Positions 42,369 to 51,609 are shown, counted from the first letter of the stretch. The stretch: DNA of 64,000 nt from DASWHF01 sp036393295 (GCA_036393295.1 DASWHF010000077.1:9195-73194), one strand, 5' to 3'. Notes: generated by a model from the sequence alone, not told the origin. Program-made: numbers and translations.

Positions 42369-44735
42369 TCAGTGCACCGGCAGGCCACGGCGCAGAAAGG
42401 CGTCGATCTTGCTGGCCGGCTGCGGCCGGCAGAACAGGTAGCCCTGGGCCTGGTCGCAGCCGATGATCTCCAGCAGGTCGCGCTGCTCAGTGGTCTCGAC
42501 GCCCTCCGCCACCACCGTGAGCCCGAGGTTGTGCGCGAGCGCGATGGTCGAGTGGACGATCACGGCGTCGTTGTCGTCCTCGGTGATGCCGCTGATGAAC
42601 GACGAATCGATCTTGAGCGTGGAGATCGGCAGCTTCTTGAGGAAGGCCAGCGACGAATAGCCGGTGCCGAAGTCGTCGATCGCCAGCCGCACACCCAGCC
42701 CGTGCAGCCGGGTGAGAACCGCGAGGGCGCGCTCCGGATCGGCGATCAGGGCGCTCTCGGTGATCTCCATTTCCAGGCAACCGGCCGACGCGCGATGGCG
42801 CTCGATCAGCGCCGCCACCCGGTCGGGCAGCTCGCTGTCGGCCAGGTTGCGCGCCGAGATGTTCACCGCCACCTGCACCGGTATCGCGGATTCGTGCCAG
42901 CGCAGGCACTGGGTCAGCGCCGCCTCGATCACCCACAACGTGAAGTTGCGTACCAGCGGGCTGGTCTCGACCTGCGGGATGAATTCGCCGGGCAGGATCA
43001 AACCGCTGCGCGGGTGGTCCCAGCGCGCCAGCGCCTCGACACCGGTGATGCGGCGATGCTGCATGTCCACCTTCGGCTGGTAGTAGAGCAGCAGCTCGCC
43101 GCCGTCCACCGCGCGGGCGATCTCGCTCAGCAGCGTCAGGCGGCGCGGCGAATGCGGGTCGAGCGTGCTGTCGTACAGGGCGTGGCCGGCGTTGTTGCGC
43201 TTGGCGATGTACATGGCGACGTCCGCGCAACGCATCAGCGTCACGGCGTCCCGGCCGTGCTCGGGGTAGAGCGCGATGCCGATACTGGCGTCTATCTGCA
43301 CGCTGATGCCGTCGAGCTCGAACGGCCGGCGGATCTCGTCGAGTATGCGCTCGGCCGTGCGCCGTGCCTCGTGCACGTCGCCGATGCCTTGCATCAGCAG
43401 GCCGAACTCGTCGCCGCCGAGCCGGGCGAGCACGTCGTCCGGCCGCAACAGCGGGCGCAGCCGGGCGCCGAGATCGGTCAGGAGCCGATCGCCGCTCTGG
43501 TGGCCGAGGGTGTCATTGATCTCCTTGAAGCGGTCGAGGTCGATCAACAACAGAGCGCTGGTCCGGGGCCGCGGATCGTTTTGCTCGAAGGTGACCTGCA
43601 GCCGCGCATAGAGGTAATCGCGGTTGACGAGGCGCGTCAGCGAGTCATGAGTCGCCTGGTACTCGAGCACGGTGGTGTGGCGCTGGCGCTCGTGCGCATG
43701 GCGCGACTGGGCGATATTCACGCGGAACAGCACCACGCCGAGGGCGCTGCCGGTCAGCAGGATCGCCAGCGGCAGCGTCGCCAGCCAACGGTCATGGAAA
43801 ACCTTGAGTGATGTAAAATGCAGCCGCCAGCGCCGGCCACCGGCCTCGAAGTCCACGGTCTGGGTGAAGTGCGGGTTGCCGGCGGAATGCAAGGCATGCA
43901 GCACGCGGTCGTTGTCGAACAACAGCCGCCCAGTGTCGATCTCGCCGTCGAATACCTCGAGGTCGATGCGCGGATTCTCGAGCTTGCCGAATATCCCGCC
44001 GAACAGCTCCTCCGCCAGGAGCTGGGCGAAGACGAACCCCTCGATCGCGGCACGCCGGCCGGCGACCGTCTCGAGCGCCTGACCGCGGACGTACAACGGC
44101 ATCAGCATGAACAAGGCGAGCCGCTCCTGGTCGCCGCGCACCACCCGCACCGGCGCGGTCACCGCCGGCTCGCCGCTGTCGCGCGCCCGCTCCATGGCCT
44201 CGAGGCAGGCCGGCTCGGTGAGCACGTCCCTGCCGAACAGCTCGCGGTTGACCAGGATCGGCTCGACCAGCTCGATCAGGTAGTACTCGGTGCGTATCTC
44301 CTTTGGGAACACGCTGACGTCCGGATAGCCGCAGGGATTGGCCCCGTGCTCGGCGCGCATCGCGGCCAGATAGCCGGCGCGCTCGGCGGCGCGCACGCGG
44401 CGGATCAGGCCGACGCCGTGGATGCTCGGGTGGCGGCGCTCGATGTCCACGGTCTCGACAAAGGTACGGAACTCCCGGCGCGTCACGTTCTCGCTGGCTG
44501 CGAAGATCGCCGCGACGCCGTGCAACGTCGTGGTGTAGGCCTCCATGCGCAGGTTGAGGGCGATGATCGTCTGGGTGACAGCACGGTTGAAGTGATTGCG
44601 CTCGTGGGCGACGACCGTACGTTGGGCGAAGTACCAGGCGATCGCGCTGAGTATCAACGCCAGCAGCAGGACCGAGTAGGCCGGCAGGCCGGCGCGGTTC
44701 AGAAATGCCCGCTCGCGAATGGCGCGGATGTCCAT
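42369..44735 (-). CDS. CHASE-GGDEF-EAL membrane signalling protein
   Basis: A 788-residue c-di-GMP protein. An N-terminal membrane helix, a periplasmic CHASE sensor domain (about 45-300), a second helix, then GGDEF and EAL. The GGDEF motif is intact with an upstream inhibitory RxxD site (LRPDDVLARLGGDEF), so the cyclase could be active. EAL is seen as GVEALARWDHPRSGLILPGEF with KIDSSFISGI and the terminal EGVET, so phosphodiesterase activity is plausible. ATG 44735 follows AAGGAGGG. The CHASE ligand is unknown. The roughly 200 bp upstream hold no gene. Confidence 0.93.
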   Translation of the reverse strand: MDIRAIRERAFLNRAGLPAYSVLLLALILSAIAWYFAQRTVVAHERNHFNRAVTQTIIALNLRMEAYTTTLHGVAAIFAASENVTRREFRTFVETVDIERRHPSIHGVGLIRRVRAAERAGYLAAMRAEHGANPCGYPDVSVFPKEIRTEYYLIELVEPILVNRELFGRDVLTEPACLEAMERARDSGEPAVTAPVRVVRGDQERLALFMLMPLYVRGQALETVAGRRAAIEGFVFAQLLAEELFGGIFGKLENPRIDLEVFDGEIDTGRLLFDNDRVLHALHSAGNPHFTQTVDFEAGGRRWRLHFTSLKVFHDRWLATLPLAILLTGSALGVVLFRVNIAQSRHAHERQRHTTVLEYQATHDSLTRLVNRDYLYARLQVTFEQNDPRPRTSALLLIDLDRFKEINDTLGHQSGDRLLTDLGARLRPLLRPDDVLARLGGDEFGLLMQGIGDVHEARRTAERILDEIRRPFELDGISVQIDASIGIALYPEHGRDAVTLMRCADVAMYIAKRNNAGHALYDSTLDPHSPRRLTLLSEIARAVDGGELLLYYQPKVDMQHRRITGVEALARWDHPRSGLILPGEFIPQVETSPLVRNFTLWVIEAALTQCLRWHESAIPVQVAVNISARNLADSELPDRVAALIERHRASAGCLEMEITESALIADPERALAVLTRLHGLGVRLAIDDFGTGYSSLAFLKKLPISTLKIDSSFISGITEDDNDAVIVHSTIALAHNLGLTVVAEGVETTEQRDLLEIIGCDQAQGYLFCRPQPASKIDAFLRRGLPVH

Positions 44736-44945
44736 ACGCTGCCCTCCTTTTCCGGTCGAGGGGTTACCGGCACGGGGGACAGGCACCACTCTACTACAGC
44801 CGTGCGCGGGCTTGTAGTGGATTGCCGCGCGGGCGGCGCGGGCCGGCTCCCGTCAAGACCCGGCCGGGCGACTACGGCGCAGACGGTCGCTTACTCGTCG
44901 CCACCGCGCCGCCACTGCGCCAGCCAGCACGAGGTTTGGCGCGTA

Positions 44946-45281
44946 TCAACCGTTGCTCAGATAGGCCTTGGCTTCCTCACCGGGGTTCGGCAGGCCGGCC
45001 ACGCGCCAGGCGTTGAGGCAGGTCTCGAACAGGCGATGGACCCAGTGGCGGTCGTGGCCGTGCAGCTTGCAGACCTGGATCATGGCCGGCGCCGCGCCAA
45101 AGCGCGCGTAATGGGCGCGCAGCGAATCGATCACCAGCCAGTGCTCGGCGCCGAGCGGACCGACGCCGTGGTGCGCGGCGAGCAACCGCGCGACGGATTC
45201 GTTCCAGGTGCGCGGATCGAGCAGCAGACCGTCTTCATCGAGGGGCGGCAGTATGGGGGGTTGTTTGGCTTTCGCACGCAT
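44946..45281 (-). CDS. DsrC/TusE-family protein lacking both redox cysteines
   Basis: A 111-residue protein with the DsrC/TusE fold and C-terminal arm VAGLPNPGEEAK in place of AGLPKPTGCV. Aligned by the AGLP motif, the internal cysteine (CysB) is Trp (LNAWRVAGLP) and the penultimate cysteine (CysA) is absent. One Cys lies five residues earlier (FETC). Such proteins cannot carry sulfur like DsrC and are usually thought regulatory (RspA-type). ATG 45281 follows AAGGAGGT. It is at the end of the nir cluster, not beside dsrAB. Confidence 0.75.
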   Translation of the reverse strand: MRAKAKQPPILPPLDEDGLLLDPRTWNESVARLLAAHHGVGPLGAEHWLVIDSLRAHYARFGAAPAMIQVCKLHGHDRHWVHRLFETCLNAWRVAGLPNPGEEAKAYLSNG

Positions 45282-45386
45282 GGCGGTTACCTCCTTGGCG
45301 GATAAGCCCGGGAATGCGCAGGCTTGTACATCAAGCTTGGACCCGTTCACCGCACGCCGCAAGCCGTAGATGCACCCCGGAATAAT

Positions 45387-45464
45387 GTAGGGCGGGGCCT
45401 TGCCCCGTCGAAACAATCGTCACCGCTTCACGTGCCGTCATGGTGGGGCAAGGCCCCACCCTAC
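45387..45464. repeat. GTAGGGYGGGGC palindromic repeat
   Basis: GTAGGGCGGGGCCTTGCCCC and the complement GGGGCAAGGCCCCACCCTAC enclose a 38-bp spacer. Same family as 37254-37309 and 63941-64000. It fills the gap between nirN and the DsrC-like gene. Confidence 0.75.
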
Positions 45465-45480
45465 GCTGCTGGGGACTGCG

Positions 45481-47064
45481 TTAGTGGCTGGTGCCGCTCG
45501 AGCGCGTGATCTTGTTATAAATGTTGTATTTTCCGGAGGGCTTTTTCATCGGGATGCGCTTGACCTCCTTCAAGGTCCGGGCGTCGTAGACGATGATCGC
45601 GCCGTCCATCTCCCACAGGCTCACCAGCGCGTACCGGCCGTCGCGGGTGAACTCGACGTGGGCCGCGGTCTTGCCGGGCTCGGGGCGCAGGGTCCGGGCG
45701 ATCTTCAGGGTGCGCTTGTCGATCACGTGCAGGACGTCCTTGTGCGGGCCGAAGAACACGTCCACCCAGGCGTAGGCGCTGTTCTCGTGGCTGCGCATGA
45801 AGAATCCCGGGCCGTCGGTCGCGATGCGCGCGACGGTCTTCCAGTCGCCGGTGTCGATGACGCTGACCGTGGACTCCTTGAGGTTCGGCGTGGCGATGAC
45901 CGTGCGGCCCTGGTAGTCCCAGCTGATGCCGGAGCCGAGGTGCGGCAGGCCGGTGAGGTCGACGTCGGCGATCTTGCGGCCGACGATCAGGCTCACGACT
46001 TGGCCGTTCCGGGCGTTCCTGGCCGCGCCGATGACATTCTTGTAACCCGGATCGAAGGAGAAGTCGTCGAGGTAGTCGTCGAGCTTGATGCGCCGCACCG
46101 GGAACGGCCCCTGCTCCGCGATCGCCTCGCCCATCTTGTAGTCGTGGACATAGCCCGGGTAGATCGGCTCGTGATCGTCCGCGTAGGGAATCTCCCAGAC
46201 CTCGGTGATGTCCTTGAGCGCGGCGATGAAGCTCTTGCGCGGGCCGGCGTCGTAGACCGCGCTGACGCGCGACGACTTGCCCGCGTCGTCCTTCACCGCG
46301 ATCAGCTTGAGCGGCTTGAGATCGACGGCGTCGAAAATCACCAGGGTGTGGGGTAGATAATTTCCGGCCATGACGTAACGGCCGTCGGCCGAGACCGCGA
46401 TGTTGCGCATGTTGATGCCGGCGCGCGCCTCGGCGATCCACTTGAGATTGTAGATGTCGTACTTGCTCACCCAGCCGTCGCGCGAGCCGAAGTAGACGTA
46501 GCGGCCGTCGGGCGAGAACTTCGGGCCGCCGTGCAGCGCGTAGCGCGTGGCGAAGCGCGCGACCGGCTCGAAGCGGTCGCCGTCGAGCAGCGTGGCGTGG
46601 TGATCGCCGGTCTCGACGACCACGAACAGGTTCAGGGGATCGGCCTTGAACACCGGCTTGCCGGGCAGGCTGCCGGGGGCGTTGTGCACGACGCGCGAGG
46701 CCTCGATCTCCTTGAGGCCCCAGGCCGGCACCGCCGCCGGCGCGGTGTAAATCAGCTTGGCGAGAGACTGCGCCTGCGCGGGCGTGAGCTTGTCGGCATG
46801 CCCGGGCATCTGGGTGGCGGGACGGCCGTGCAGGATCACCTCGACCGCTTCGCCCTGCTTGAGGCGTCCGAGATTCTCCGGCAGCAGCGCCGGACCGGTG
46901 CCACCGAGGCGCTCGGCGCCGTGGCAGGCGGCGCAGTGCTTGCCGTAGAGCGCGGCGGCCTCGTCGCCGGCGGCGGCCGGCGCGAACGCGAGCGCGATGA
47001 GCGCCGCCATGGCCGCCGCCAACGACGACCGATTTCTACGGGGCCGATCCCGATACAGTGGCAC
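45481..47064 (-). CDS. nirN: NirN, cytochrome c/d1-domain protein of heme d1 maturation
   Basis: A 527-residue periplasmic protein: signal peptide, N-terminal c-heme domain (YGKHCAACHGAERLGG), then an eight-bladed d1-type propeller ending KPSGKYNIYNKITRSSGTSH, the NirN-type C-terminus. NirN oxidises dihydro-heme d1 in the last step. GTG 47064 follows AGGAGA. Its ending differs from NirS (NTQKDVY) at 53.4 kb, which supports NirN over a second nitrite reductase. It closes the nir cluster. Confidence 0.88.
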   Translation of the reverse strand: MPLYRDRPRRNRSSLAAAMAALIALAFAPAAAGDEAAALYGKHCAACHGAERLGGTGPALLPENLGRLKQGEAVEVILHGRPATQMPGHADKLTPAQAQSLAKLIYTAPAAVPAWGLKEIEASRVVHNAPGSLPGKPVFKADPLNLFVVVETGDHHATLLDGDRFEPVARFATRYALHGGPKFSPDGRYVYFGSRDGWVSKYDIYNLKWIAEARAGINMRNIAVSADGRYVMAGNYLPHTLVIFDAVDLKPLKLIAVKDDAGKSSRVSAVYDAGPRKSFIAALKDITEVWEIPYADDHEPIYPGYVHDYKMGEAIAEQGPFPVRRIKLDDYLDDFSFDPGYKNVIGAARNARNGQVVSLIVGRKIADVDLTGLPHLGSGISWDYQGRTVIATPNLKESTVSVIDTGDWKTVARIATDGPGFFMRSHENSAYAWVDVFFGPHKDVLHVIDKRTLKIARTLRPEPGKTAAHVEFTRDGRYALVSLWEMDGAIIVYDARTLKEVKRIPMKKPSGKYNIYNKITRSSGTSH

Positions 47065-47104
47065 GTACCTCTCCTTTTGCGATATCTGGCTCAGGGTGAG
47101 TGGG

Positions 47105-47158
47105 GGGTCGGCGTCACAGCGGCCCTCACCCCATCCCTCTCCCTGAGGGAGAGGGGGA
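47105..47158. repeat. CCCTCTCC-type repeat overlapping a 3' end
   Basis: GCGGCCCTCACCCCATCCCT then CTCCCTGAGGGAGAGGGGGA form a hairpin. On the minus strand it supplies the SPSPSGRGMG end and TGA of the flavin-binding gene. Confidence 0.75.
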
Positions 47159-47665
47159 GAATCCTTCGCGCGATTCGTCGGCCGCGAGGCGCGCCAGCGC
47201 GGCGCTGTCCAGCCGGTGGGCGCGCCCGAAACCGGGCACGTAGCGGGCATCGGTGAAATGCAGCCGGTAGAGATCGAAGTCCGCGAACTCGAAATTGCCA
47301 ACCGCGGCCGGCAGCCGCGCCAGGTAGCGCTCGCGGGCGCGCACGTAGGTGTCGGTGTCGCGCACGATCGCCTCGACCGCGCCCTGCAGGCTGACGCGCG
47401 CGAGCTGCTGCGGATCGGCGCCGGCGTCGGCATCCGGCTCGCTGAGCGACAACGAGGCGTGCGGATTGACCAGCAGGTAACGCGCGTGCCACGCCAGCCG
47501 GCTGAGATGCAGGAGCGCGCCGCCGCCGTCGGCCTCGAGCGCGAACGCCACCCACGAGGCGAACGGCTCGCCGTCGCGCGCGGTCGCGAGCGCACCCCAG
47601 CGCGTCTCGCGCAGCAGCCGCCGCAGGCGCGCCTGGTCTTCCGCATTGATCTCGTTGCTTGACAC
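47126..47665 (-). CDS. Pyridoxamine-phosphate-oxidase-like/HugZ-type protein in the nir cluster
   Basis: A 179-residue split-barrel protein: LLRETRWGALATARDGEPFASWVAF and LARVSLQGAVEAIV with FDLYRLHFTDARYVPGFGRA match flavin- or heme-binding pyridoxamine-oxidase-like (HugZ-type) proteins. Its place between nirJ and nirN suggests a role in heme handling, as some family members act on heme, but this is inference. GTG 47665 is the likely start. The C-terminal SPSPSGRGMG comes from the extragenic repeat. Confidence 0.75.
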   Translation of the reverse strand: MSSNEINAEDQARLRRLLRETRWGALATARDGEPFASWVAFALEADGGGALLHLSRLAWHARYLLVNPHASLSLSEPDADAGADPQQLARVSLQGAVEAIVRDTDTYVRARERYLARLPAAVGNFEFADFDLYRLHFTDARYVPGFGRAHRLDSAALARLAADESREGFSPSPSGRGMG

Positions 47666-47747
47666 AGGTCCGGAGTTTACCACGGCCGAGGGGGCTAAAA
47701 ACTCAACGCCGGGACGCGAAGGCGGAGAGAAACGATTCTGATAATAA

Positions 47748-47866
47748 GAGCACCTAACAAAATGAGAAACGGGTGTAGGGTGCGTCCCACGCACCGCTTA
47801 ATATTTCGGTGCGCAGGGCGCACCCTACGGTTCGGCGTTGAATGCGAGGTCATTTGTTAGGCACTC
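47748..47866. mobile_element. 119-bp MITE, copy 1
   Basis: Ends GAGCACCTAAC / GTTAGGCACTC are imperfect inverted repeats, and TAA flanks both sides (47745-47747 and 47867-47869), a 3-bp target duplication. The inside holds GGTGTAGGGTGCGTCCCACG and its complement. A second 119-bp copy is at 58733-58851. No transposase is encoded. The rest of the gap before nirJ (to 47983) shows only fragments of CTCTGCG-type sequence and no gene. Confidence 0.88.
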
Positions 47867-47983
47867 TAAGAGTCTTTGCATTTCTCTGTGCCTTGGCAAC
47901 AAACACGGTTGCTCAAGTTCCGTGAAGCGCACGGATGCGCAAGCGCGGCTGTCTCTGCGTTGAGTGTTTCTTTTTCCCAAATG

Positions 47984-49246
47984 CTACCCCCCAGCCGCCG
48001 GACGTATCGGGATGCGTCGCGAGTAGGGCGTGACCGTCAGGCGCGCGCGGCCGGGCGCGACGCCGATTTCGTCGTCCGTCAGGTAGCAGGCCGGGTCCTC
48101 GGCCCAGGGATCGCCGGTGAGCTGCTGGGCGCGCACCCGGGTATTGCCGCCGCAGATGTCGAAGTAACGGCACTCGCCGCAGCGTCCGCCGACCGGGCGC
48201 GGGCGTTGTTTGAGCCCGGCCATCAAGGGGTCGGACGTGTCCTGCCAGATCCGCGAGAACGGCCGCTCGCGCACGCTGCCGAGCGGGTAGTGCCACCAGA
48301 AGGTGTCGGGGTGCACGACGCCGAGGTTGTCGATGTTGGCGATGTTCACGCCCGATGAGTTTCCGCCCCATTGCGCGAGCCGCGCGCGGATGTCGGCCGC
48401 GCGCTCCGGCATGTGGCGGCGGACCCAATACAGTAGATAAACGCCGTCGGCGTCGTTGTTGCCGGTGACGAATTCCTTGTGGATGCCGCGGTCGGCATAA
48501 CCCCAGGCGGTGTCAAACAGCAGGTCCATGGCGGCGCGCGTGGTATTGAACACCACGTCGTGCTTGCGGTTGATGTTGCCGCGCCCGCCGTAGTTGAGAT
48601 GCGAGAGATAGAACTTGTCGACGCCCTCGTCATCCATCAGCCGCAACAGGTCCGGCAGCTCGACCGCGTTGTCCTGGGTGAGCGTGAAGCGCATGCCGAC
48701 CTTGATGCCGGCGTCGCGGCACAGGCGCATGCCCTGGAGTGAGGCGTCGAAGGCACCCTCCTTGCGGCGAAAGCGGTCGTGGGTCTCGCGGATGCCGTCG
48801 AGGCTGATGCCGACGTAGTCGTAGCCGATCGCGGCGATGCGCTCGATGTTCGACTGGTCGATCAGCGTGCCGTTGGTCGACAGGCCGACGTAGAAACCCA
48901 TGGCCTTGGCGCGCCGCGAGATGGCGTAGATGTCGGGCCGCAGCAGCGGCTCACCGCCGGACAGGATCAGCACCGGCACGCGGAAGGCCTTGAGATCGTC
49001 CATGACTGCGTAGATCTCCTGCGTGCTCAATTCGCCCGGGAAATCTGTGTCGGCCGAGATCGAGTAGCAGTGCTTGCACGCCAGGTTGCAGCGCCGGATC
49101 AGGTTCCAGATCACCACCGGGCCCGCTCCCGCCATCCTGGCTCCCGCGGGACTAGTACGTCCCTGTACGTCGCCCGGCGGATTGCGCTTCGGGCCCAGGG
49201 GTGTCGGATGCTTCAACTCCTGCATGTATTGCGATATCCGGAACAT
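47984..49246 (-). CDS. nirJ: NirJ, radical SAM enzyme of heme d1 synthesis
   Basis: Removes two propionate side chains from didecarboxysiroheme. The 420-residue protein has CNLACKHCYS near residue 53 and a C-terminal SPASM-like cysteine cluster (GRCGECRYFDICGGNTRVRA then PACYLT). WNLIRRCNLACKHCYSISAD and LSGGEPLLRPDIYAI are typical of NirJ. It follows nirH in the order seen in Pseudomonas nir clusters. Confidence 0.94.
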   Translation of the reverse strand: MFRISQYMQELKHPTPLGPKRNPPGDVQGRTSPAGARMAGAGPVVIWNLIRRCNLACKHCYSISADTDFPGELSTQEIYAVMDDLKAFRVPVLILSGGEPLLRPDIYAISRRAKAMGFYVGLSTNGTLIDQSNIERIAAIGYDYVGISLDGIRETHDRFRRKEGAFDASLQGMRLCRDAGIKVGMRFTLTQDNAVELPDLLRLMDDEGVDKFYLSHLNYGGRGNINRKHDVVFNTTRAAMDLLFDTAWGYADRGIHKEFVTGNNDADGVYLLYWVRRHMPERAADIRARLAQWGGNSSGVNIANIDNLGVVHPDTFWWHYPLGSVRERPFSRIWQDTSDPLMAGLKQRPRPVGGRCGECRYFDICGGNTRVRAQQLTGDPWAEDPACYLTDDEIGVAPGRARLTVTPYSRRIPIRPAAGG

Positions 49247-49290
49247 GATCGCCCCCTATTTGGAAAACCCAAGGCAGAAATACAATCGCT

Positions 49291-49360
49291 GTAGGCGGGG
49301 CTTCCAGCCCCGCCGGGCCCGTGATCGGCCGTGCCGGGCGGGGCTGGAAGCCCTGCCTAC
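49291..49360. repeat. REP-like inverted pair between nirH and nirJ
   Basis: GTAGGCGGGGCTTCCAGCCC and GGGGCTGGAAGCCCTGCCTAC enclose 20-odd bases. Same family as 27709-27778 and 60069-60156. It interrupts the nir operon. Confidence 0.8.
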
Positions 49361-49389
49361 AATTTTATTATTTCTCTGCGTTGCGCCGT

Positions 49390-49920
49390 TCATGTTATCC
49401 GCAGCCCGGTCTTTTTCAGGATGCGGGTGCTGTACAAAACCGTGTGGCCATGATCGGCCGTACCCAGCAGCCCGGCGATGACCCCGACCTGGCGCTCGAC
49501 CTCGGCGCGGTCGCGGCCATGCACCATGGCAAACAGGTTGTAGGGCCAGCCCGGCAAGTGGCGCGGCCGGTGATAGCAATGGCTGACGAAATCCAGCGCG
49601 CCGACCCTCGGCCCCAGCTCGTGGATGCGCGCCTCGGGCACGTCCCAGACCGACATGCCGTTGGCGGTATAGCCCAGGCGGTAGTGGTTCGGCACCGCGC
49701 CGATGCGGCGGATGATGCCGGCCTCGAGCATGCGCGCAAGCCGCGCCAGGACCTCCTCCGGCGCGATGCCCAACTGCCCGGCGATCGCATGATACGGCCG
49801 CTCGCACAACGGCAACCCGCCCTGCGTCGCCACAATCAACCGACGATCGATCTCGTCGATCACCGCCACCGGCCCCAAACTGAAACCTTCCGCCGGATTT
49901 TCGACCTGCCGCAGCCTCAT
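49390..49920 (-). CDS. nirH: NirH, siroheme decarboxylase subunit (AsnC/Lrp-like)
   Basis: One of four paralogous NirDLGH proteins that decarboxylate siroheme on the way to heme d1. N-terminal winged-helix-like CERPYHAIAGQLGIAPEEVL and C-terminal GYTANGMSVWDVP with WPYNLFAMVHG mark the NirH/NirL subtype. ATG 49920 is used; a GTG at 49938 in frame is an alternative. Named NirH by its place before nirJ and by type; exact letter assignment among paralogues is tentative. Confidence 0.85.
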   Translation of the reverse strand: MRLRQVENPAEGFSLGPVAVIDEIDRRLIVATQGGLPLCERPYHAIAGQLGIAPEEVLARLARMLEAGIIRRIGAVPNHYRLGYTANGMSVWDVPEARIHELGPRVGALDFVSHCYHRPRHLPGWPYNLFAMVHGRDRAEVERQVGVIAGLLGTADHGHTVLYSTRILKKTGLRIT

Positions 49921-49970
49921 ATAATAATCTCTCGCCACTCACCACTGATCCGACCAGCAAATATTGTTTT

Positions 49971-50063
49971 CTCCCTCTCCCTGCGGGAGAGGGATGGGGT
50001 GAGGGCCGACGGCTCCGAAATACCACCCTCATCCTGACCTTCTCCCGGAGGGAGAAGGGACCC
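49971..50063. repeat. Double CCCTCTCC palindromic repeat between nirG and nirH
   Basis: TCCCTCTCCCTGCGGGAGAG with GGGATGGGGTGAGGGCCGAC, then CTCATCCTGACCTTCTCCCG with GAGGGAGAAGG. Nearly the same two-part element lies at 53158-53264. Confidence 0.75.
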
Positions 50064-50113
50064 CGTAGACAGCAGTGTGCGCTATTTACCGTTCTCCTCA
50101 GCGAAACTCGACT

Positions 50114-50557
50114 CTATACCGAAAATTTCAGCCCGACATAGAACTCCTCGATCTTCGGCATGTTATAGACCTTGTACCCAGTCCGCGCCTCGATCTCGCC
50201 GATCACCTGCCCGATGCGCTCCGGCTGCTCGGTGGCCAACACGAACCACAGGTTCAAGGCATGATCGCGCGCGTAGTTGTGCGCGACCTCCGGAAAGGCG
50301 TTCACCTGCCCGGCCACCGTCTCCAGCTCGTCGGCCGGCACGCGCATGGCGGCGAGCGTGAGCGCGCCGCCGAGGCGCTCGGCGTGGTACATCGGGCCGA
50401 AGCGGGTGAGCAGCCCGTCGGCCAGCATGCGCTCGATGCGCGCGATGAGCTCCTGTTCGCCGATGCCCAGGCGCGCGGCGGCGTCGGCATAGGGGCGCTC
50501 GCTGAGCGGAAAGCCGCCCTGCAGGCCATTGACGATGGCGCGGTCGACGGCGTCCAT
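50114..50557 (-). CDS. nirG: NirG, siroheme decarboxylase subunit
   Basis: A 147-residue AsnC-like paralogue. FPLSERPYADAAARLGIGEQ and FGPMYHAERLGGALTLAAM with HNYARDHALNLWFVLATE and KIEEFYVGLKF are of the NirG/NirD subtype. Its ATG overlaps the nirL stop (ATGA), so the two are coupled. Letter assignment follows the usual nirDLGH order. Confidence 0.88.
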   Translation of the reverse strand: MDAVDRAIVNGLQGGFPLSERPYADAAARLGIGEQELIARIERMLADGLLTRFGPMYHAERLGGALTLAAMRVPADELETVAGQVNAFPEVAHNYARDHALNLWFVLATEQPERIGQVIGEIEARTGYKVYNMPKIEEFYVGLKFSV

Positions 50558-51087
50558 CAGCCGGCCCCGGGGCGCGCCAGCGGCAGCACCTTGGCGCTCG
50601 GCGCCGGCGGACTGACGTACTGCGCGCCGCGCTGCTTGTAACGGCGGCGGCTGAACAGCACCTCGTGCGGCACCGCCTCGAGCCCGCAGCGCTCGCGCAG
50701 CAGCGCGAGGTTCGCCAGCACCTCGTCGCGGTCGTGGCCGTGGATCATGCAGAACAGGTTGTAGGGCCAGTCCGGCGGGCGTCGCGGGCGCCGGTAGCAC
50801 AGCGTCACGAACGGCAGCGCCTTGATGCGCCGGCCGACCGCGTCGACGCTGTCGTTGGGCAGGTCCCAGACCACCATGCCGTTGGCGCGGTAGCCAAGCT
50901 CGTGGTGGCGCACCACCACGCCGAGGCGCTTGATGACGCCGCGCGCCAGCATCCGCTCGATGCGCCGGATCACCTCGCTCTCGTCCATGCCGAGCTGTTC
51001 GGCCACCGCCGCGTAGGGGCGCGCGGTGAGCGGCAGGCCGTGCTGGATGGCGGCCACCAGCCGCCGGTCGTTGTCGCTCAGCTCCAT
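50557..51087 (-). CDS. nirL: NirL, siroheme decarboxylase subunit
   Basis: A 176-residue paralogue of the NirL/NirH type: RPYAAVAEQLGMDESEVIRR, GYRANGMVVWDLP, WPYNLFCMIHGHDRDEV. It carries a Pro/Ala-rich tail of about 15 residues (APSAKVLPLARPGAG) that is absent from the shorter neighbours. The start overlaps the end of nirD by 10 bases. Confidence 0.87.
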   Translation of the reverse strand: MELSDNDRRLVAAIQHGLPLTARPYAAVAEQLGMDESEVIRRIERMLARGVIKRLGVVVRHHELGYRANGMVVWDLPNDSVDAVGRRIKALPFVTLCYRRPRRPPDWPYNLFCMIHGHDRDEVLANLALLRERCGLEAVPHEVLFSRRRYKQRGAQYVSPPAPSAKVLPLARPGAG

Positions 51088-51587
51088 CGGATGTCGAACC
51101 CCAGGTCGATGTGATAGTCGTTCATCAGCGGCAGGTCCAGGACCGGAAGGCCGCTCTTGCGCTCGATGTCGAACAGCACCTGGCGCAAGCGCTGCTTGGT
51201 CGCGCCGGTGACCACGAACCAGAGATTGTAGCGATGCTCGCGCTCGTAATTGTGGTTGACCTCGGCATAACCGCTGACCAGCGCGGCGATTTCGGCGAGC
51301 CGCCCGGCCGGCACGGCCATCGCGGCGAGGGTGCTGGCGCCGATGCGGTGCGGACGGAACACGGGCCCGACGCGGCTCACGGCGCCGGCGGCGGTGAGGC
51401 GCTCGAGCGTGGCCAGCACCTCGACCTCGCTGACGCCGAGCCGCCGCGCCAGCTCGCGATAAGGCGTCGGCGACAGCGGGAAGTCGCGCTGGAATTCGTT
51501 GAGCAGCCGGCGCTCGAGCGGGCCGAGCGGCGGCAGCTCGGCGGCGGCGGAATCCGCCCGGCGGTGGTTCAGCGATGCGCTTGCCAT
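51078..51587 (-). CDS. nirD: NirD, siroheme decarboxylase subunit
   Basis: A 169-residue AsnC-like protein of the NirD/NirG type: FPLSPTPYRELARRLGVSEV, RVGPVFRPHRIGASTLAAMA, NYEREHRYNLWFVVTG and YHIDLGFDI. GGAGGATAG precedes ATG 51587. First of the four NirDLGH genes, directly after nirF. Confidence 0.88.
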   Translation of the reverse strand: MASASLNHRRADSAAAELPPLGPLERRLLNEFQRDFPLSPTPYRELARRLGVSEVEVLATLERLTAAGAVSRVGPVFRPHRIGASTLAAMAVPAGRLAEIAALVSGYAEVNHNYEREHRYNLWFVVTGATKQRLRQVLFDIERKSGLPVLDLPLMNDYHIDLGFDIRWS

Positions 51588-51609
51588 GGGCTATCCTCCG
51601 TTGCGCCGG

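Noticed and set aside
45481..47064. A second nitrite reductase NirS
   Set aside because: It has c and d1 domains but the C-terminus and position are those of NirN, and a complete NirS is present at 53400-55139.
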